64,000 bases of DNA from Nocardiopsis sp. CNR-923 (GCF_001942255.1 NZ_MKKC01000061.1:30184-94183); one strand, 5' to 3'; positions 26,323-36,803 are shown, counted from the stretch's first letter. Translations and numbers: made by a program. The notes: generated by a model not told the origin, from the letters alone.

Positions 26323-27090
26323 TCAGTCTCGCCGGAACGTCATGGTGGTGCGTCCGAGGCTGATCCGGCTGCCGTCCACCAGACGGGCCTGCCTGACCTG
26401 CTGGCCGTTGACGAACGTCCCGTTGGTGGAGCCCTTGTCGACGAGGATCGCCTCGTCGCCGTCCAACCGGATCTCCACGTGGTGCCGGGACACCCCGTTG
26501 TCCACGAGCCGCAGGTCGCAGTCGGTCCCGCGGCCCAGGAGCGTCACGGGGGTGGTCAGCTCGAAGGACTGCTGCTGGCCGTGGCTGGCGATGGTGCCCT
26601 CGGTCGCCGCTCCACCGGGGGAGATGAGCAGGCGCGGACGTCCGGCCTGGCGCTCGCCGTGGACACCGCCCGGGTCACCGACCGGTTGACGGACCTCGCC
26701 GTCCTTGCCGACCATGGTGCCGCGGACGACACCGGACCGGATGCGGAAGCGTCCGGTCTTGAGGCCCTCCTCCGGCCGGAAATGGACGCGGACCGGGCCG
26801 ACGAAGGAGTAACCCTGCTCCGTCGCGTAGTCGCGGGCGAGTTTGGCCAGCTCCTGTCCGAGGCTGTCGGCGTAGACCTCCAGCCGCTCCTTGTCGCTGG
26901 CCGCGAGTTCGACGATGAAGTCGTTCGGGACGAGCGTGCGTCCCTGAGCGACGATCGCGGCTCGTTCGTCCATCTCCCGCTGAACGGCGCTCGCCACCTC
27001 GACAGGTTGGAGCTCGGACTTGAAGGCCATCGCGAAGGTGCCTTCGATCATGCCCTCAAGCCTGCGTTCGAAGCGTTGGAGCACTCCCAC
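26323..27090 (-). CDS. fhaA: FhaA: DUF3662 and FHA-domain protein
   Basis: A 255-residue protein. The N-terminal DUF3662 domain (MGVLQRFERRLEGMIEGTFA start) is joined by a variable linker to a C-terminal FHA domain (TLLGRGTDCDLRL, VSRHHVEI, KGSTNGTFV, ISLGRTTMTF) that reads phosphothreonine marks. GTG at 27090 follows GGGAGG. It heads the minus-strand cluster; 295 nt without a gene separate it from fhaB, so fhaB may have its own promoter. Confidence 0.94.
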   Translation of the reverse strand: MGVLQRFERRLEGMIEGTFAMAFKSELQPVEVASAVQREMDERAAIVAQGRTLVPNDFIVELAASDKERLEVYADSLGQELAKLARDYATEQGYSFVGPVRVHFRPEEGLKTGRFRIRSGVVRGTMVGKDGEVRQPVGDPGGVHGERQAGRPRLLISPGGAATEGTIASHGQQQSFELTTPVTLLGRGTDCDLRLVDNGVSRHHVEIRLDGDEAILVDKGSTNGTFVNGQQVRQARLVDGSRISLGRTTMTFRRD

Positions 27091-27326
27091 GAGGTACCTC
27101 CCTTGTACTCCACTCCGTATGTGTAGACGATCGTAACCGGGCTGGGGCGCCCCCGGATTCAGGTGCACCCCCCGTGCGCTGGCGGGAGCCCCCGCGCGGC
27201 CCCGGTCACGGCGGACAAAGCGTGTGCGAGTCGCGTTCAGACCGTGCTAGCCTTGTCCATGTCGCCAGGCGGATCGGTCCGAAATGACCGAAACCACCTG
27301 GCCATAAAACGGAACAAAGGTCACTC

Positions 27327-27409
27327 GGGCGGGTGGCGGAACGGTAGACGCGCACGGTTCAGGTCCGTGTGTCCGAAAGGATGTGAGGGTTCAAATCCCT
27401 CCTCGCCCA
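27327..27409 (+). tRNA. tRNA-Leu (anticodon CAG)
   Basis: Class II tRNA, 83 nt, with acceptor GGGCGGG pairing CTCGCCC, anticodon loop TTCAGGT and a variable arm. It follows the fha/pkn cluster as in other actinobacteria. Frame readings across it are spurious. Confidence 0.93.
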
Positions 27410-27415
27410 CAACAT

Positions 27416-27454
27416 ACCCGGTGGGGATCGCTCTGCGGTCTCCACCGGGTCTCT
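27416..27454 (+). terminator. Terminator of tRNA-Leu
   Basis: ACCCGGTGG (27416-27424) and CCACCGGGT (27442-27450) followed by CTCTTTT. Confidence 0.8.
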
Positions 27455-27510
27455 TTTGCGCCCGGGGACCTGCGCGGGCCGGCCGCGGGGCGGGGTGGCA
27501 CACTGCGGTC

Positions 27511-28125
27511 GTGAGCATCATCGAACGACTCCACGAGATCGGGCGCCCCCTGGTCGACGAGCAGCTGGCCCACCCCACGGTCGCCGGGATCGCTCGGGGC
27601 GACCTCGACGAGCGCGCGTTCCGCTACTGGCTGGAGCAGGACCACCTGTACCTGTTGGACTACGCGCGCGCCTTCTCGCGCCTGGCGTGGCAGGCGCCGG
27701 ACGACCACCTCGCCGACCTGGTGGGGATCGCGCACAGCACGCTGAACGAGGAACTGGAACTGCACCGCTCGCTGTCGGGAGACTTCGGCGCCGACATGAC
27801 CACGAAGGAGAAGGGTCCCGCCTGCGCGTCCTACACCGGGTGGCTGCTGGACGCCGCCGCCGACTACCGGGACGGGCTCGCCGCCGTGTACCCGTGCATG
27901 TGGGGCTACAACCAGTTGGGACTGGAACTGGCGAAGTCCCGCCCCAGCGAGCCGAGGTACGCGCGCTGGGTCGACACCTACGCCGACCCCGGGTTCACGC
28001 GGCTGACCGAGCGCTACGGCCGCAGGTTGGAGGAGGCCGGGCCCGACCCCGAGCGCGCCGAGCGCCTCTTCCTGGAGGGGATGCGGCATGAGGTGGCCTT
28101 CTGGGACACCCCGTACTCCGCCTGA
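27511..28125 (+). CDS. TenA-family thiaminase II / aminopyrimidine hydrolase
   Basis: A 204-residue helical protein. YWLEQDHLYLLDYARAF near the N-terminus and VYPCMWGYNQLG with the candidate nucleophile C129 match TenA. TenA salvages thiamine breakdown products by hydrolysing aminopyrimidines. GTG at 27511. It stands alone, not with thi genes, so the substrate class is inferred from sequence only. Confidence 0.88.
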   Translation: MSIIERLHEIGRPLVDEQLAHPTVAGIARGDLDERAFRYWLEQDHLYLLDYARAFSRLAWQAPDDHLADLVGIAHSTLNEELELHRSLSGDFGADMTTKEKGPACASYTGWLLDAAADYRDGLAAVYPCMWGYNQLGLELAKSRPSEPRYARWVDTYADPGFTRLTERYGRRLEEAGPDPERAERLFLEGMRHEVAFWDTPYSA

Positions 28126-28278
28126 GCGGGCGGACCGCCCGACTGGAAGGGCCCGCGGGCGGGAGACGACCGTGGCCGGGCCGGGACGGTCCGGCAGACG
28201 GGGAAGGAAACCGGTCACCGGCGACCGGCCCCCTCCCCCGGCCCGCCCGCCGCGGCGCGCGGGCCCGTGCGCGGTGGG

Positions 28279-28812
28279 CTACGGGGTGATCACGGTGCTG
28301 ACGGTCTCGAAGCGGTCGATCTCGCAGCCGCCGACCTTGTTGAACTCGGTGTCGATCTCGGTTCCGTCGATGCGCCCGGTGACGTAGACGACCTCGGGGC
28401 CGCCCATCTGCATCGTGCACGTCATGTCGGTGGTGTCGAGGAGGAACGGCTCGGCGCCGACCTCCTCGATCTCTGCGCACGCGGCCTCGGGGTCGGGGTG
28501 GTCACCGCCCACGGGCGAGCACGTGAGCGTCCACGTGCCCTCCTCGTAGCCGGTTTCGGGGGGCAGCGACTGGTCGTAGCCCAGTGTGCGTTCGATCACC
28601 AGGGAGACCGCGGCCCCCTGGTTGGAGGAACGGGACTGGTCGCCCGTGTCGTCCGGGGAGGCGTCGTCGGGTACGGAGGGACTGGAGGAGTCGGGTGCGA
28701 CCGTGCTCGCCTCGTCGGGCTCGTTGCCGCAGGCCGTGATAAGAAGCAGGCCAAGGGCTGCGAGCGCGGCGAGTCGTGTCGGCAGGGCCGTCACCGAGGG
28801 GTACTGAGCCAT
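28279..28812 (-). CDS. Lipoprotein with subtilisin-inhibitor-like (SSI) domain
   Basis: About 177 residues. A lipobox (LGLLLITACG) predicts lipidation, then an acidic Ser/Pro/Asp linker, then an SSI-like domain with TLTCSPVGGDHPDPEAAC, MTCTMQMGG and GGCEIDRF, including four cysteines for two disulfides. SSI proteins are secreted protease inhibitors of streptomycetes and relatives. A membrane-tethered version is unusual. The start is uncertain; longer frames exist upstream. Confidence 0.8.
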   Translation of the reverse strand: MAQYPSVTALPTRLAALAALGLLLITACGNEPDEASTVAPDSSSPSVPDDASPDDTGDQSRSSNQGAAVSLVIERTLGYDQSLPPETGYEEGTWTLTCSPVGGDHPDPEAACAEIEEVGAEPFLLDTTDMTCTMQMGGPEVVYVTGRIDGTEIDTEFNKVGGCEIDRFETVSTVITP

Positions 28813-28912
28813 ACGTCTTTGACGCGCCGCGTGTACGCGCGGTTCCGGGGTGGACACGATCTCCTCCTCGACTCTCATTCTCTTCCTTCCCACGGCACAC
28901 GAACAGGGGGTC

Positions 28913-29251
28913 ATGGTCATGTTCGGACACGAGGTTCCGGAGACGGTCGTCACGGAGGTGCCCGAGGACGCCTACCTGCTCGACGTCCGGGAGGACGACG
29001 AGTGGCGCTCGGGGCACGCTCCGGGCGCGGTGCACATTCCGCTCGGGCAGCTTGGCGAGCGCGCGGGGGAGATCCCCCGGGACCGGAGGGTCTACGTCGT
29101 GTGCCGGGTGGGCGGCCGCTCGGCCCAGGCCGTCATGGCCCTCAACCAGGCGGGCTGGGAAACGGTCAACGTGGCCGGTGGGATGAGGGCCTGGGAGCAC
29201 GCCGGCCGGGAGATGGCGGCCGAGTCCGAAGCCGAGCCCACGGTGATCTGA
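28913..29251 (+). CDS. Rhodanese-like domain protein
   Basis: A 112-residue single-domain rhodanese with active-site loop VCRVGGRS (C64) and the DVREDDEWRSGHAPGAVHIP signature. It probably carries persulfide or acts in sulfur transfer. ATG at 28913 after AGGGGG; a second Met lies six bases downstream. Confidence 0.88.
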   Translation: MVMFGHEVPETVVTEVPEDAYLLDVREDDEWRSGHAPGAVHIPLGQLGERAGEIPRDRRVYVVCRVGGRSAQAVMALNQAGWETVNVAGGMRAWEHAGREMAAESEAEPTVI

Positions 29252-29323
29252 GCGGTCCGCCGCCGATTTTCGCCGGATTGCGCGAAGCTCCGCCACGGGG
29301 GCGCTCCCGGGTGGCACTATGAC

Positions 29324-31284
29324 GTGGTGAGCTCCGATCGCGCGCTCCTCAGCGCTGAAACCGTGCTGGCCGCGTCAGCGGACGCGGTGGTCGCTGTCGA
29401 CGGTGAGCGTCGCGTCACCGTGTGGAATCCGGCGGCGGAGCGCATGTTCGGCTGGGCGGCGCGGGAGGTCGTCGGCCGAGAACCGCCCTTCGTCCCCGTG
29501 GAGCTTGGCTCGGAGTTCGGCGCGGTGCTTGAGCAGGTCCGTTCGGGCACGCCCCTGTCGATCGTCACGCGTCGCGTGCGCAGCGACGGCACGGTCATCG
29601 ACGTGCGGGCGAGCACCAGTTGCGTGCTCGGCCCCGACGACGGCGCCCAGGGGTGGGTGCTGACCTTCCAGCCGTGCGAGAACGAGGCGCAGGTGCAGGC
29701 GGCGGCCATGGAACGGGCCCGCCTCGTGCGCAGGCTCACCGACGTGGTGGTCGACATCAACGCCGACCTCAGCCTCAAGTCGGTGCTGGACCGTATCTCC
29801 CGCAGCATCACCGAGCTGACCGGAGCCGACGCGGGCGGGTTCGTGCTGCTCAACGAGGACCGTGTGGAGCTGGTCAGCCTCACCGACCTGTCCGACCGCC
29901 TCCAGGGTTTCAGCGCGCCGCTGGAGACGAGCCTGTTCGGGGAGCTGCTCCGGAGCGGCAAGTCGGTCCTGTTGGCCAACGAGGACACACGCGGTCTGCA
30001 GGACCTGGTCTGGGCTGATCTGCCGGGACTGCACACCATCGCCCTGTGCGTGTCCAACGTGCACGGCCGTCCCTACGGCGCCCTGTACGCCCTCTACAGC
30101 GAGCGCAAGGTCGGGCACGTGGAGCTGGAGCTGTTGGAGCTGCTCGCCGCGCACGCGGGCGTGGCCATCGGCAACGCGATGGCCTACGAGGAGCTCAACC
30201 TCCAGCGCGTGCACGAGCAGGTCGTCGCGGACTCCAGCGCGGACGGGATCGCGGTCCTGGACTTCGGCGGCCGGGTGCGCAAGTGGAACCGGTCGGCGGT
30301 GGAGCTCACCGGTTACCCGGCGGAGCGCGTGGAGGGACGGCACCCGCCCTTCCCCCTGCCCGTGGCGCACGGCGAGCCGATCAAGCACAAGCTCAAGGAC
30401 GGCCGCTGGCTGGAGATCCTCATGGCGCGCATCCCGCGCACCCATGAGTGGGTGGTGGACTTTCGCGACATCACCGCGCAGCGGGCGATGGAGGAGGAGC
30501 AGGAGTTCTTCCTGGCCACGACCGGGCACGAGCTGCGCACGCCGATCACGGTCATCCACGCTTCGCCACCACGCTGGTGCGCAAGTGGTCGCGGTTGAGC
30601 CCGCGGTCCCAGCGCGAGGCCGTCAGCACGATCGCCGACCGGTCGGCGACCCTGGCCACGCTCGTGGAGCGGCTCCGCCTCGGGTCGGACGTGTCGCGGG
30701 GCGAGCTCAACGTCGACCGGGTCGCCTTCGACCTGGGCGAACTCCTGCGGCGGTCGGTGCGGGCCTTCCGTCCCCTTTCGGAGCGGCACGACGTGGTCCT
30801 GACGGCCGACGACGACCTCCCGACGGCCGTCGGGGATCCGCTGGCCACGGGCATGATCATGGACCAGCTCCTGGACAACGCGATCAAGTTCTCCCCGGAG
30901 GGCGGTGCGATCCACGTCAGCGCCCGGGTGGAGGACGGTGAGGCGGTGGTCGTCGTGGACGACGAGGGGCTGGGCCTGGTCCCGGGGGACGAGGAACGCG
31001 TCTTCGGGCGGTTCGTGCGTGCGGGCGCGCGGGGCGACCGCAGGAGGATCGGCGGACTCGGCCTGGGGCTGTACATCGTCCGCCAGTTGGCGCGGGCGCA
31101 GGGTGGGGACGTCACCGCGCAACGGCGGGAGCGGGGAACACGGATGAGGTTCACCGTGCGCGTGCGCGAGGGTGAGCATCCGCATCAACACCGTGAGCCA
31201 CAAGAGATCGCAAAAACCTCTCAAACTCCAGAATGCCTGCCGCGTCAGCGATCCGTGCCCCGAGGCGCCAGTCGTCGCCCGTGA
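29324..31284 (+). CDS. Soluble PAS-GAF-PAS sensor histidine kinase (frameshifted in this sequence)
   Basis: About 653 residues in two frames joined near 30560, where one base is missing. PAS (about 5-110), GAF (about 140-290), second PAS (about 300-385), HisKA with H-box TTGHELRTPITVIH, then HATPase (N-box LLDNAIKFSPEG, G-boxes DDEGLGL and GGLGLGLYIV). No transmembrane helix, so it senses a cytoplasmic signal. No response regulator gene adjoins; an ATP-binding anti-sigma-like protein and a STAS protein follow. Confidence 0.88.
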
Positions 31285-31409
31285 TTCAGCTCGGGGTGGG
31301 TTTCCACCCGAGGTGATCGGGGCATTTCCACCCCTGGTGGAATTCGCTGGCACACTTCGGGCGGGTTCCGAACCGTCCGACGAAGGACCGACGCGCAGGG
31401 ACGAAAGCT

Positions 31410-32009
31410 GTGTCAGGAGACAACACACCACTCGACGGCGGGTCGTTCCCGTACCGGGTCGAGCGGAGCGTCACGCTTCCCTACGCCCCGATGAGCGTGA
31501 CCGGAGCGCGTCAACGGCTGTGCAGCGACCTGCGCGCCATGGAGATCGGTGACGAACGCGTCGACGACGCCTCGCTCATCCTCAGCGAACTCGTGAGCAA
31601 CGCCCTCCGACACGCCTCCCCGCTGCCGGATCCGGAGGACACGGTCGGGGTCTCCTGGCGGGTGCGCGTCGACCACCGGCCCCCCGCCGGCGGCTGGGTC
31701 GAGATCGCGGTCCGCGACGGCGGCTCCAGCACCATGCCGCGGGTGGCGCGGCCGTCCGTGTCCGGTCTGGGGGGTCGGGGCCTGGGCATCGTGCAGACTC
31801 TGGCCGGGCAGTGGGGCACCGAGATGGACACGACCACCACCACGGTCTGGGCGGTCCTGCAGATCGGGGCCGGGGACCTCGTCTCCAAACGTCTGGTGGC
31901 GGTCGATCGCCACCGCGTCGAGGTCGGCGCGGACCACCCCCGGTACGACGTCGGCGAGGTGCGCACGCGCGTGCGGGAGAGCGCCACGGCCTGGGGCGCC
32001 CTGCTCTGA
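31410..32009 (+). CDS. RsbW-like ATP-binding protein
   Basis: A 199-residue GHKL ATPase-domain protein with N-box SELVSNALRHASP and glycine box GLGGRGLGIV. Such proteins are anti-sigma factors or serine kinases of STAS antagonists. It lies between the sensor kinase and a STAS protein, suggesting a partner-switching module. GTG start. Confidence 0.8.
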   Translation: MSGDNTPLDGGSFPYRVERSVTLPYAPMSVTGARQRLCSDLRAMEIGDERVDDASLILSELVSNALRHASPLPDPEDTVGVSWRVRVDHRPPAGGWVEIAVRDGGSSTMPRVARPSVSGLGGRGLGIVQTLAGQWGTEMDTTTTTVWAVLQIGAGDLVSKRLVAVDRHRVEVGADHPRYDVGEVRTRVRESATAWGALL

Positions 32010-32129
32010 GGAGGTCGTGCGCGACCGCGTGGCGGATCGGCGCGTCGTGACGCGGAGGAACGTGACCGATGTCGCGAAACACCGTCAACGAGGTGGCCCG
32101 GGGCTGGTCGGGACGCTACAGTCACGACT

Positions 32130-32486
32130 GTGGAGTTGAAGATATCGAGCCGGTCTCAGGATGGCGTCGCGGTGGTCACCGTGGGCGGTGAGATCGATCT
32201 GTACACGGCACCCCAGTTGCGCAGCGGCCTCCTGGAGGCCCTGGAGGACGGGGCACGGCGGTTGGTCATCGACATGTCGCGGACGGAGTTCTGCGACTCG
32301 ACCGGCATCAGCGTGCTGTTGTCCGCGATGAAGCGCTCCCGCGACAAGGGGGGAGACCTGGAACTCGTGGCGCCCAAGGCGGCGGTCATGAAGGTTCTGG
32401 AGGTCACGGGGCTGCACGAGGTCTTCACCATCCACTCCGGGCTCGACGCGCTGCCGGTGGCGGCGGGGACCGGCACCGTCAAGTAG
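32130..32486 (+). CDS. STAS-domain anti-sigma factor antagonist
   Basis: A 118-residue SpoIIAA/BldG-type protein; the phosphorylated serine should be S57 in EFCDSTGIS. When unphosphorylated it binds an RsbW-like kinase and frees a sigma factor. GTG start. BldG itself is a possibility, but the usual partner gene order is not evident. Confidence 0.88.
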   Translation: MELKISSRSQDGVAVVTVGGEIDLYTAPQLRSGLLEALEDGARRLVIDMSRTEFCDSTGISVLLSAMKRSRDKGGDLELVAPKAAVMKVLEVTGLHEVFTIHSGLDALPVAAGTGTVK

Positions 32487-32496
32487 CCGGGCGACC

Positions 32497-33327
32497 GTGG
32501 GCCAGGGGCAGACCGGCGACCCCGCGGGGATCGCCGTGGTGATCGCCGCCAAGGACGAGGCGGACAGGATCGGCGCGACCGTCCGTGCGGCCGGAGCGCT
32601 GCCGGGCGTGGACCTGGTCGTCGTGGTGGACGACGGGTCGACCGACCGCACCGCCGACGTCGCGCGCGAGGCGGGCGCCCGCGTGTTCGCGCACGGGCGC
32701 AACCGCGGCAAGGGCGCGGCCATGGAGACCGGAGCCCAAGAGGTCCTCGCGATCGAGGCCGCCGAGGCCGACCGCCCCCCGCGCCACCTCCTGTTCCTCG
32801 ACGCCGACCTGGGGGCGACCGCCGAGGGGGCGGAACCGCTGGCCGCCCCGGTCCTGGCGGGCCGGGCCGACATGACGATCGCCCTGTTCCCCGCCACCCG
32901 GATGCGCCTGGGCGGCCACGGCTTCGTGGTGCGGCTCGCGCGCGGGGGCGTGCGCAGGGCCACCGGGTGGGAGCCCGAGCAGCCGCTCAACGGCCAGCGG
33001 TGCCTGACACGGGAGGCGTTCGAGTCCGCCAGGCCGCTGGCGCCCGGCTTCGGTGTGGAGACCGGGCTGACCATCGACGTGCTGCGGGCGGGGTTGCGCG
33101 TGGTCGAGGTGGAGGTGCCTTTGGAACACCGGGCCACCGGCACCGACCTGCGGGCGCAGGCGCACCGGGCGCGGCAGTTCGCGGACGTCGTCAGGGCGCT
33201 GGCCGCGCGCGAGTTCCGGCCGACCGTGCGGCGCCAGTGGGATCGGGCCAGGGTGCGGGCACGTTCCACGAAGGGCGATCTTTCCCGAAAAGTCGGGCAA
33301 ATTACTCGTGCGAATCGCCGCGAGTAA
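32497..33327 (+). CDS. Family 2 glycosyltransferase
   Basis: A 276-residue GT-A fold enzyme with VVVVDDGSTDRTADVA and the metal-binding FLDADLG. No membrane helices. The donor and acceptor cannot be read; some relatives are glucosyl-3-phosphoglycerate or polyprenol-phosphate sugar synthases. It starts 10 nt after the STAS gene and is probably co-transcribed. Confidence 0.82.
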   Translation: MGQGQTGDPAGIAVVIAAKDEADRIGATVRAAGALPGVDLVVVVDDGSTDRTADVAREAGARVFAHGRNRGKGAAMETGAQEVLAIEAAEADRPPRHLLFLDADLGATAEGAEPLAAPVLAGRADMTIALFPATRMRLGGHGFVVRLARGGVRRATGWEPEQPLNGQRCLTREAFESARPLAPGFGVETGLTIDVLRAGLRVVEVEVPLEHRATGTDLRAQAHRARQFADVVRALAAREFRPTVRRQWDRARVRARSTKGDLSRKVGQITRANRRE

Positions 33328-33363
33328 CCCCATCCGTGCGTTGCGTAGCGCTACGCTCGCGCT

Positions 33364-33999
33364 GTGTTCACTTCGATCCTGACTTCGATAGGCATGCTCG
33401 CGGGTGTGGGCGGGTTCGTCCTCGGCGGGTACGCGCTGGCCCGGACGCGCGAGATCAGCGGCGACGCCCGCGCGTTGGCCGACCGGGCGGTCTCGCTCAG
33501 CGCCGCCGGCATCGACCCGCGCGCCGTCCGCGACGTCGCGGTCCTCCACTACGACGCCCTGGAGGAGATGTCGGGCGCGCGCTCGTTCTCACTCGCGATG
33601 CTCAACAGCGAGGGCGACGGCGTGGTGCTCACCTCGATCAACGGGCGGACCGAGTCTCGGACCTACGCCAAGGAGGTCACCCGGGGCGAGGCCGAATCGC
33701 TGCTCAGTCCTGAGGAGTACCGGGTGATCCGCTCGGCCCGTCTGGGCAACGGTGTCGGCGCTCCCGACGCCGTGGCCGACGAAGACGCGCCGGTCGGCCC
33801 CCGGGAGCCGGGCGCCGCCACCGCCCCGGACATCGGAGAGGGTCCGGCGCGGGCGCGCGGCGAGGAGGCCGTGGACGCCGACACCGAGGAACTCCCGGTG
33901 ACCGTGATCAGGGTGGACGACGCGTGCGACGAGCCCGTGGAACGGTCCGGGAGCGAGCCCGTGCCCGGCCCGGCCGGCGTGCCGGGAGCCGGGGCATGA
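33364..33999 (+). CDS. DUF4446-family protein
   Basis: A 211-residue protein with an N-terminal hydrophobic helix (LTSIGMLAGVGGFVLGGYAL), then the DUF4446 core (VRDVAVLHYDALEEMSG, SFSLAMLNSEGDGVVLTSIN, GRTESRTYAKEV) and an acidic low-complexity tail. The function of the family is not known. It lies just upstream of pheA, as is common in actinobacteria. Confidence 0.82.
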   Translation: MFTSILTSIGMLAGVGGFVLGGYALARTREISGDARALADRAVSLSAAGIDPRAVRDVAVLHYDALEEMSGARSFSLAMLNSEGDGVVLTSINGRTESRTYAKEVTRGEAESLLSPEEYRVIRSARLGNGVGAPDAVADEDAPVGPREPGAATAPDIGEGPARARGEEAVDADTEELPVTVIRVDDACDEPVERSGSEPVPGPAGVPGAGA

Positions 34000-34033
34000 G
34001 CGCACGTGGCCGCAGCCGTATAGCCTGAACAAC

Positions 34034-34977
34034 ATGCCCCATCGTTACGCCTACCTCGGCCCCGAGGGCACCTTCACCGAAGCCGCTCTGCGCGACCTGC
34101 GTCCCGGTGCGCGCGACGCGCCCGCGTCCCCTGCGAGGGGGTCGCCGCCGTCTTCGACGCGGTCCGGTCGGGTGCGGTCGACGGCGGCGTGGTGCCGCTG
34201 GAGAACTCGGTCGAGGGCAGCGTCACCGCGACCATCGCCGAACTGATCAACGGCGACCCGCTGGTCATCACCGGGGAGACCGCCGTTCCGGTCGACTTCG
34301 CCCTGTTCGCGCGGCCCGGGACGGTGATGGAGGACGTCAAACGGGTGGCGACCCACCCGCACGCCCTGGCCCAGTGCCGGGGATGGCTGTCACAGCGCCT
34401 GCCCGACGCCGACACGCACACCGTGTCCTCCACGGCTGCCGCCGCGCGTGCGGTGTCCGAACCCGGCGCGCCCTACGACGCCGCGATCTGCGCGGTGATC
34501 GCGGGGGAGCACTACGGCCTGAAGGCGCTGGCCACCGGGGTCGGAGACCGCGCCGACGCCGCCACGCGGTTCATCTACCTGTCGCGGCCCGGCACGTTGC
34601 CCGAGCCCACCGGAGCCGACCTGACCTCGCTGGTCGCGTTCATCGACGACGACCACCCCGGAGCGCTGATCGAACTGCTCAACCAGTTCGCCGTGCGGGG
34701 AGTCAATCTGACCCGGCTGGAGTCCCGCCCCACCGGCGACGGCCTGGGCGACTACTGCTTCTGCATCGACGCCGAGGGCCACGTGGCCGAGCGCGGGTCG
34801 GCGAGGCCCTCATGGGCATCCGCCGCGTCTGCCGCGACGTACGTTTCCTCGGCAGCTACCCGCGCAGCGCGCGCCACGGAGATCGATCCGCCGCTGCGGC
34901 CGCGGCCCACCACGGACGCGGACTTCGTGGAGGCGGAGCGGTGGCTGGCCCGCGTCCGCGCGGGGTACGTGGACTGA
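34034..34977 (+). CDS. pheA: Prephenate dehydratase PheA (frameshifted in this sequence)
   Basis: Converts prephenate to phenylpyruvate for phenylalanine synthesis. N-terminus YAYLGPEGTFTEAALR; then VPLENSVEGSV, the catalytic TRF (AATRFIYL) and a C-terminal ACT domain (LVAFIDDDHPGALIELLNQF, LTRLESRPTG). The frame is broken near 34122 and 34797 (each one base short) and near 34871 (one base long), giving about 314 residues. Conservation through all frames argues for sequencing error. Confidence 0.88.
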
Positions 34978-35130
34978 CCTGCCCAGGGTGCGCGGCGGAC
35001 ACGTACCCCGAGGTGGGCCGCCCGTCGCAATCCACCGCCCGCGACCGACGCCCACGGCACGGGCCCGCGACGGGCGGCATCCACCACGCACGCCCGCGTG
35101 CCGCGACAACGGGCTGTCGCGGCACACGCC

Positions 35131-35325
35131 CTAGCCGTCCTGCGACCCGGCCCTCCCGGCGGAGCCGGGCGTGGGCGCGTCGTCGGGCGGCCACTCCCGC
35201 GCCGCGGCCCGGCGCAGCTCCAGGCGCAGGGCCAGCCGCAGCGCGGTGTCCTCGGGCCGGGACGCGTCCAGGGCGATGAGGGCCTCCCAGAGCTCCTCGG
35301 TCGTCATCTCACTCAGTGGCTTCAC
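35131..35325 (-). CDS. Small protein upstream of serS, opposite strand
   Basis: A 64-residue protein starting at a GTG preceded by GGAAGGA. The helical stretch MTTEELWEALIALDASRPED is well formed; the tail is Pro/Gly-rich. Unknown function. Divergent from serS. Confidence 0.55.
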   Translation of the reverse strand: MKPLSEMTTEELWEALIALDASRPEDTALRLALRLELRRAAAREWPPDDAPTPGSAGRAGSQDG

Positions 35326-35472
35326 GCCGTTCCTTCCCCGTAGTCGGTGCGCCGACGGTCGCGAGAGCACGCGTCGGCCCTGTCACGGAGGAGGACGCCG
35401 GTGACTCCCAGTCATGACGCGACCACGGGAAAGGTGTCAGCGCCGGGTGGGTCGGGCGGTAACCTGCAAGAC

Positions 35473-36749
35473 GTGATCGACCTTCGCGTCTCCGAGAAGA
35501 CCCCGAACGACTCCGTGCCTCGCAGCGGGCCCGCGGGGAGGACGCCTCCGTCGCCGACCGGTTGCTCGAACTCGACGCCAGTCGCCGATCGGCGCTCACC
35601 CGGTTCGAGTCCCTGCGCGCCGAGCAGAAGAGCGTGGGCAAGTCCGTCTCCAAGGCCTCCCCCGAGGAACGCGAGGAGCTCCTGCGGCAGGCCAAGTCGC
35701 TGGCCGCCGAGGTCAAGGAGGCCGAGGCGGAGGCGGGTCGACTCGCCGACGAACTGGACGCCGTGCTCGCGCGCGTGCCGAACATCGTCCAGCCGGACGC
35801 CCCCGAGGGCGGCGTGGACGACTTCCGGGTCGTGGAGACCGTGGGCGAGCCGCGAAGCTTCGACTTCACCCCGCGCGACCACCTGGAGCTGGGCGAGATG
35901 CTCGGCGCCGTCGACATGGAGCGCGGCGCCAAGGTCTCCGGCGCGCGGTTCTACTTCCTCACCGGCGTGGGCGCCCAGTTGGAGCTGGCGCTGCTCAACA
36001 TGGCGATGAACCAGGCGGTCCAGGCGGGCTTCACCCCGATGATCCCGCCGGTCCTGGTCAAGCCCGAGACCATGGAGGGAACCGGCTTCCTCGGCGAGCA
36101 CTCCGACGAGGTCTACCACCTGGACGACGACGACCTGTACCTGGTCGGCACCTCCGAGGTGCCGCTGGCCGGGTACCACGCCGGGGAGATCCTGCCCGCC
36201 GACGCCCTGCCGAACCGCTACATCGGGTGGTCGCCGTGCTTCCGGCGTGAGGCGGGCTCCTACGGCAAGGACACTCGCGGCATCATCCGCGTCCACCAGT
36301 TCAACAAGGTGGAGATGTTCGTCTACACGCACCCGGACCAGGCCGACGAGGAACACCTGCGGCTGCTGGCCTGGGAGCGGGAGATGCTGGACAAGCTCGA
36401 CCTGCCCTACCGGGTGGTGGACATCGCCGGGGGCGACCTGGGCACGAGCGCGGCGCGCAAGTACGACTGCGAGGCGTGGATCCCGACCCAGGAGACCTAT
36501 CGCGAGCTCACGTCGACGTCGAACTGCACGGACTTCCAGTCGCGGCGGCTCAACGTGCGTTTCCGCGACGGCCAGGGCAAACCGCGGTTCGCCGCCACGC
36601 TCAACGGCACGCTGGCGACCACGAGGTGGATCGTCGCGATCCTGGAGAACCACCAGCGCGAGGACGGCTCGGTCGCCGTCCCCGAGGCGCTCCGCCCCTA
36701 CCTGGGCCGCGACGTCCTGGAGCCGGTGGTCGCCCCGAGGAAGCGGTAG
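35473..36749 (+). CDS. serS: Seryl-tRNA synthetase (frameshifted near the start)
   Basis: Class II synthetase of about 425 residues. It begins MIDLRV at a GTG; one base is missing near 35503, after which the N-terminal coiled-coil arm ([36 protein letters not shown]) reads normally. Class II motifs follow: [15 protein letters not shown] (motif 2) and [19 protein letters not shown] (motif 3). An essential gene, so the break is almost surely an error. Confidence 0.94.
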
Positions 36750-36770
36750 GACCGCGACCGCGCACACGGC

Positions 36771-36803
36771 ACGGAGCCCGAACGACGTCCGTTCGGGCTC
36801 CGT
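36771..36803. terminator. Bidirectional hairpin terminator
   Basis: Arms ACGGAGCCCGAAC / GTTCGGGCTCCGT with a 7-nt loop, between the convergent serS and bpa. Confidence 0.85.
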
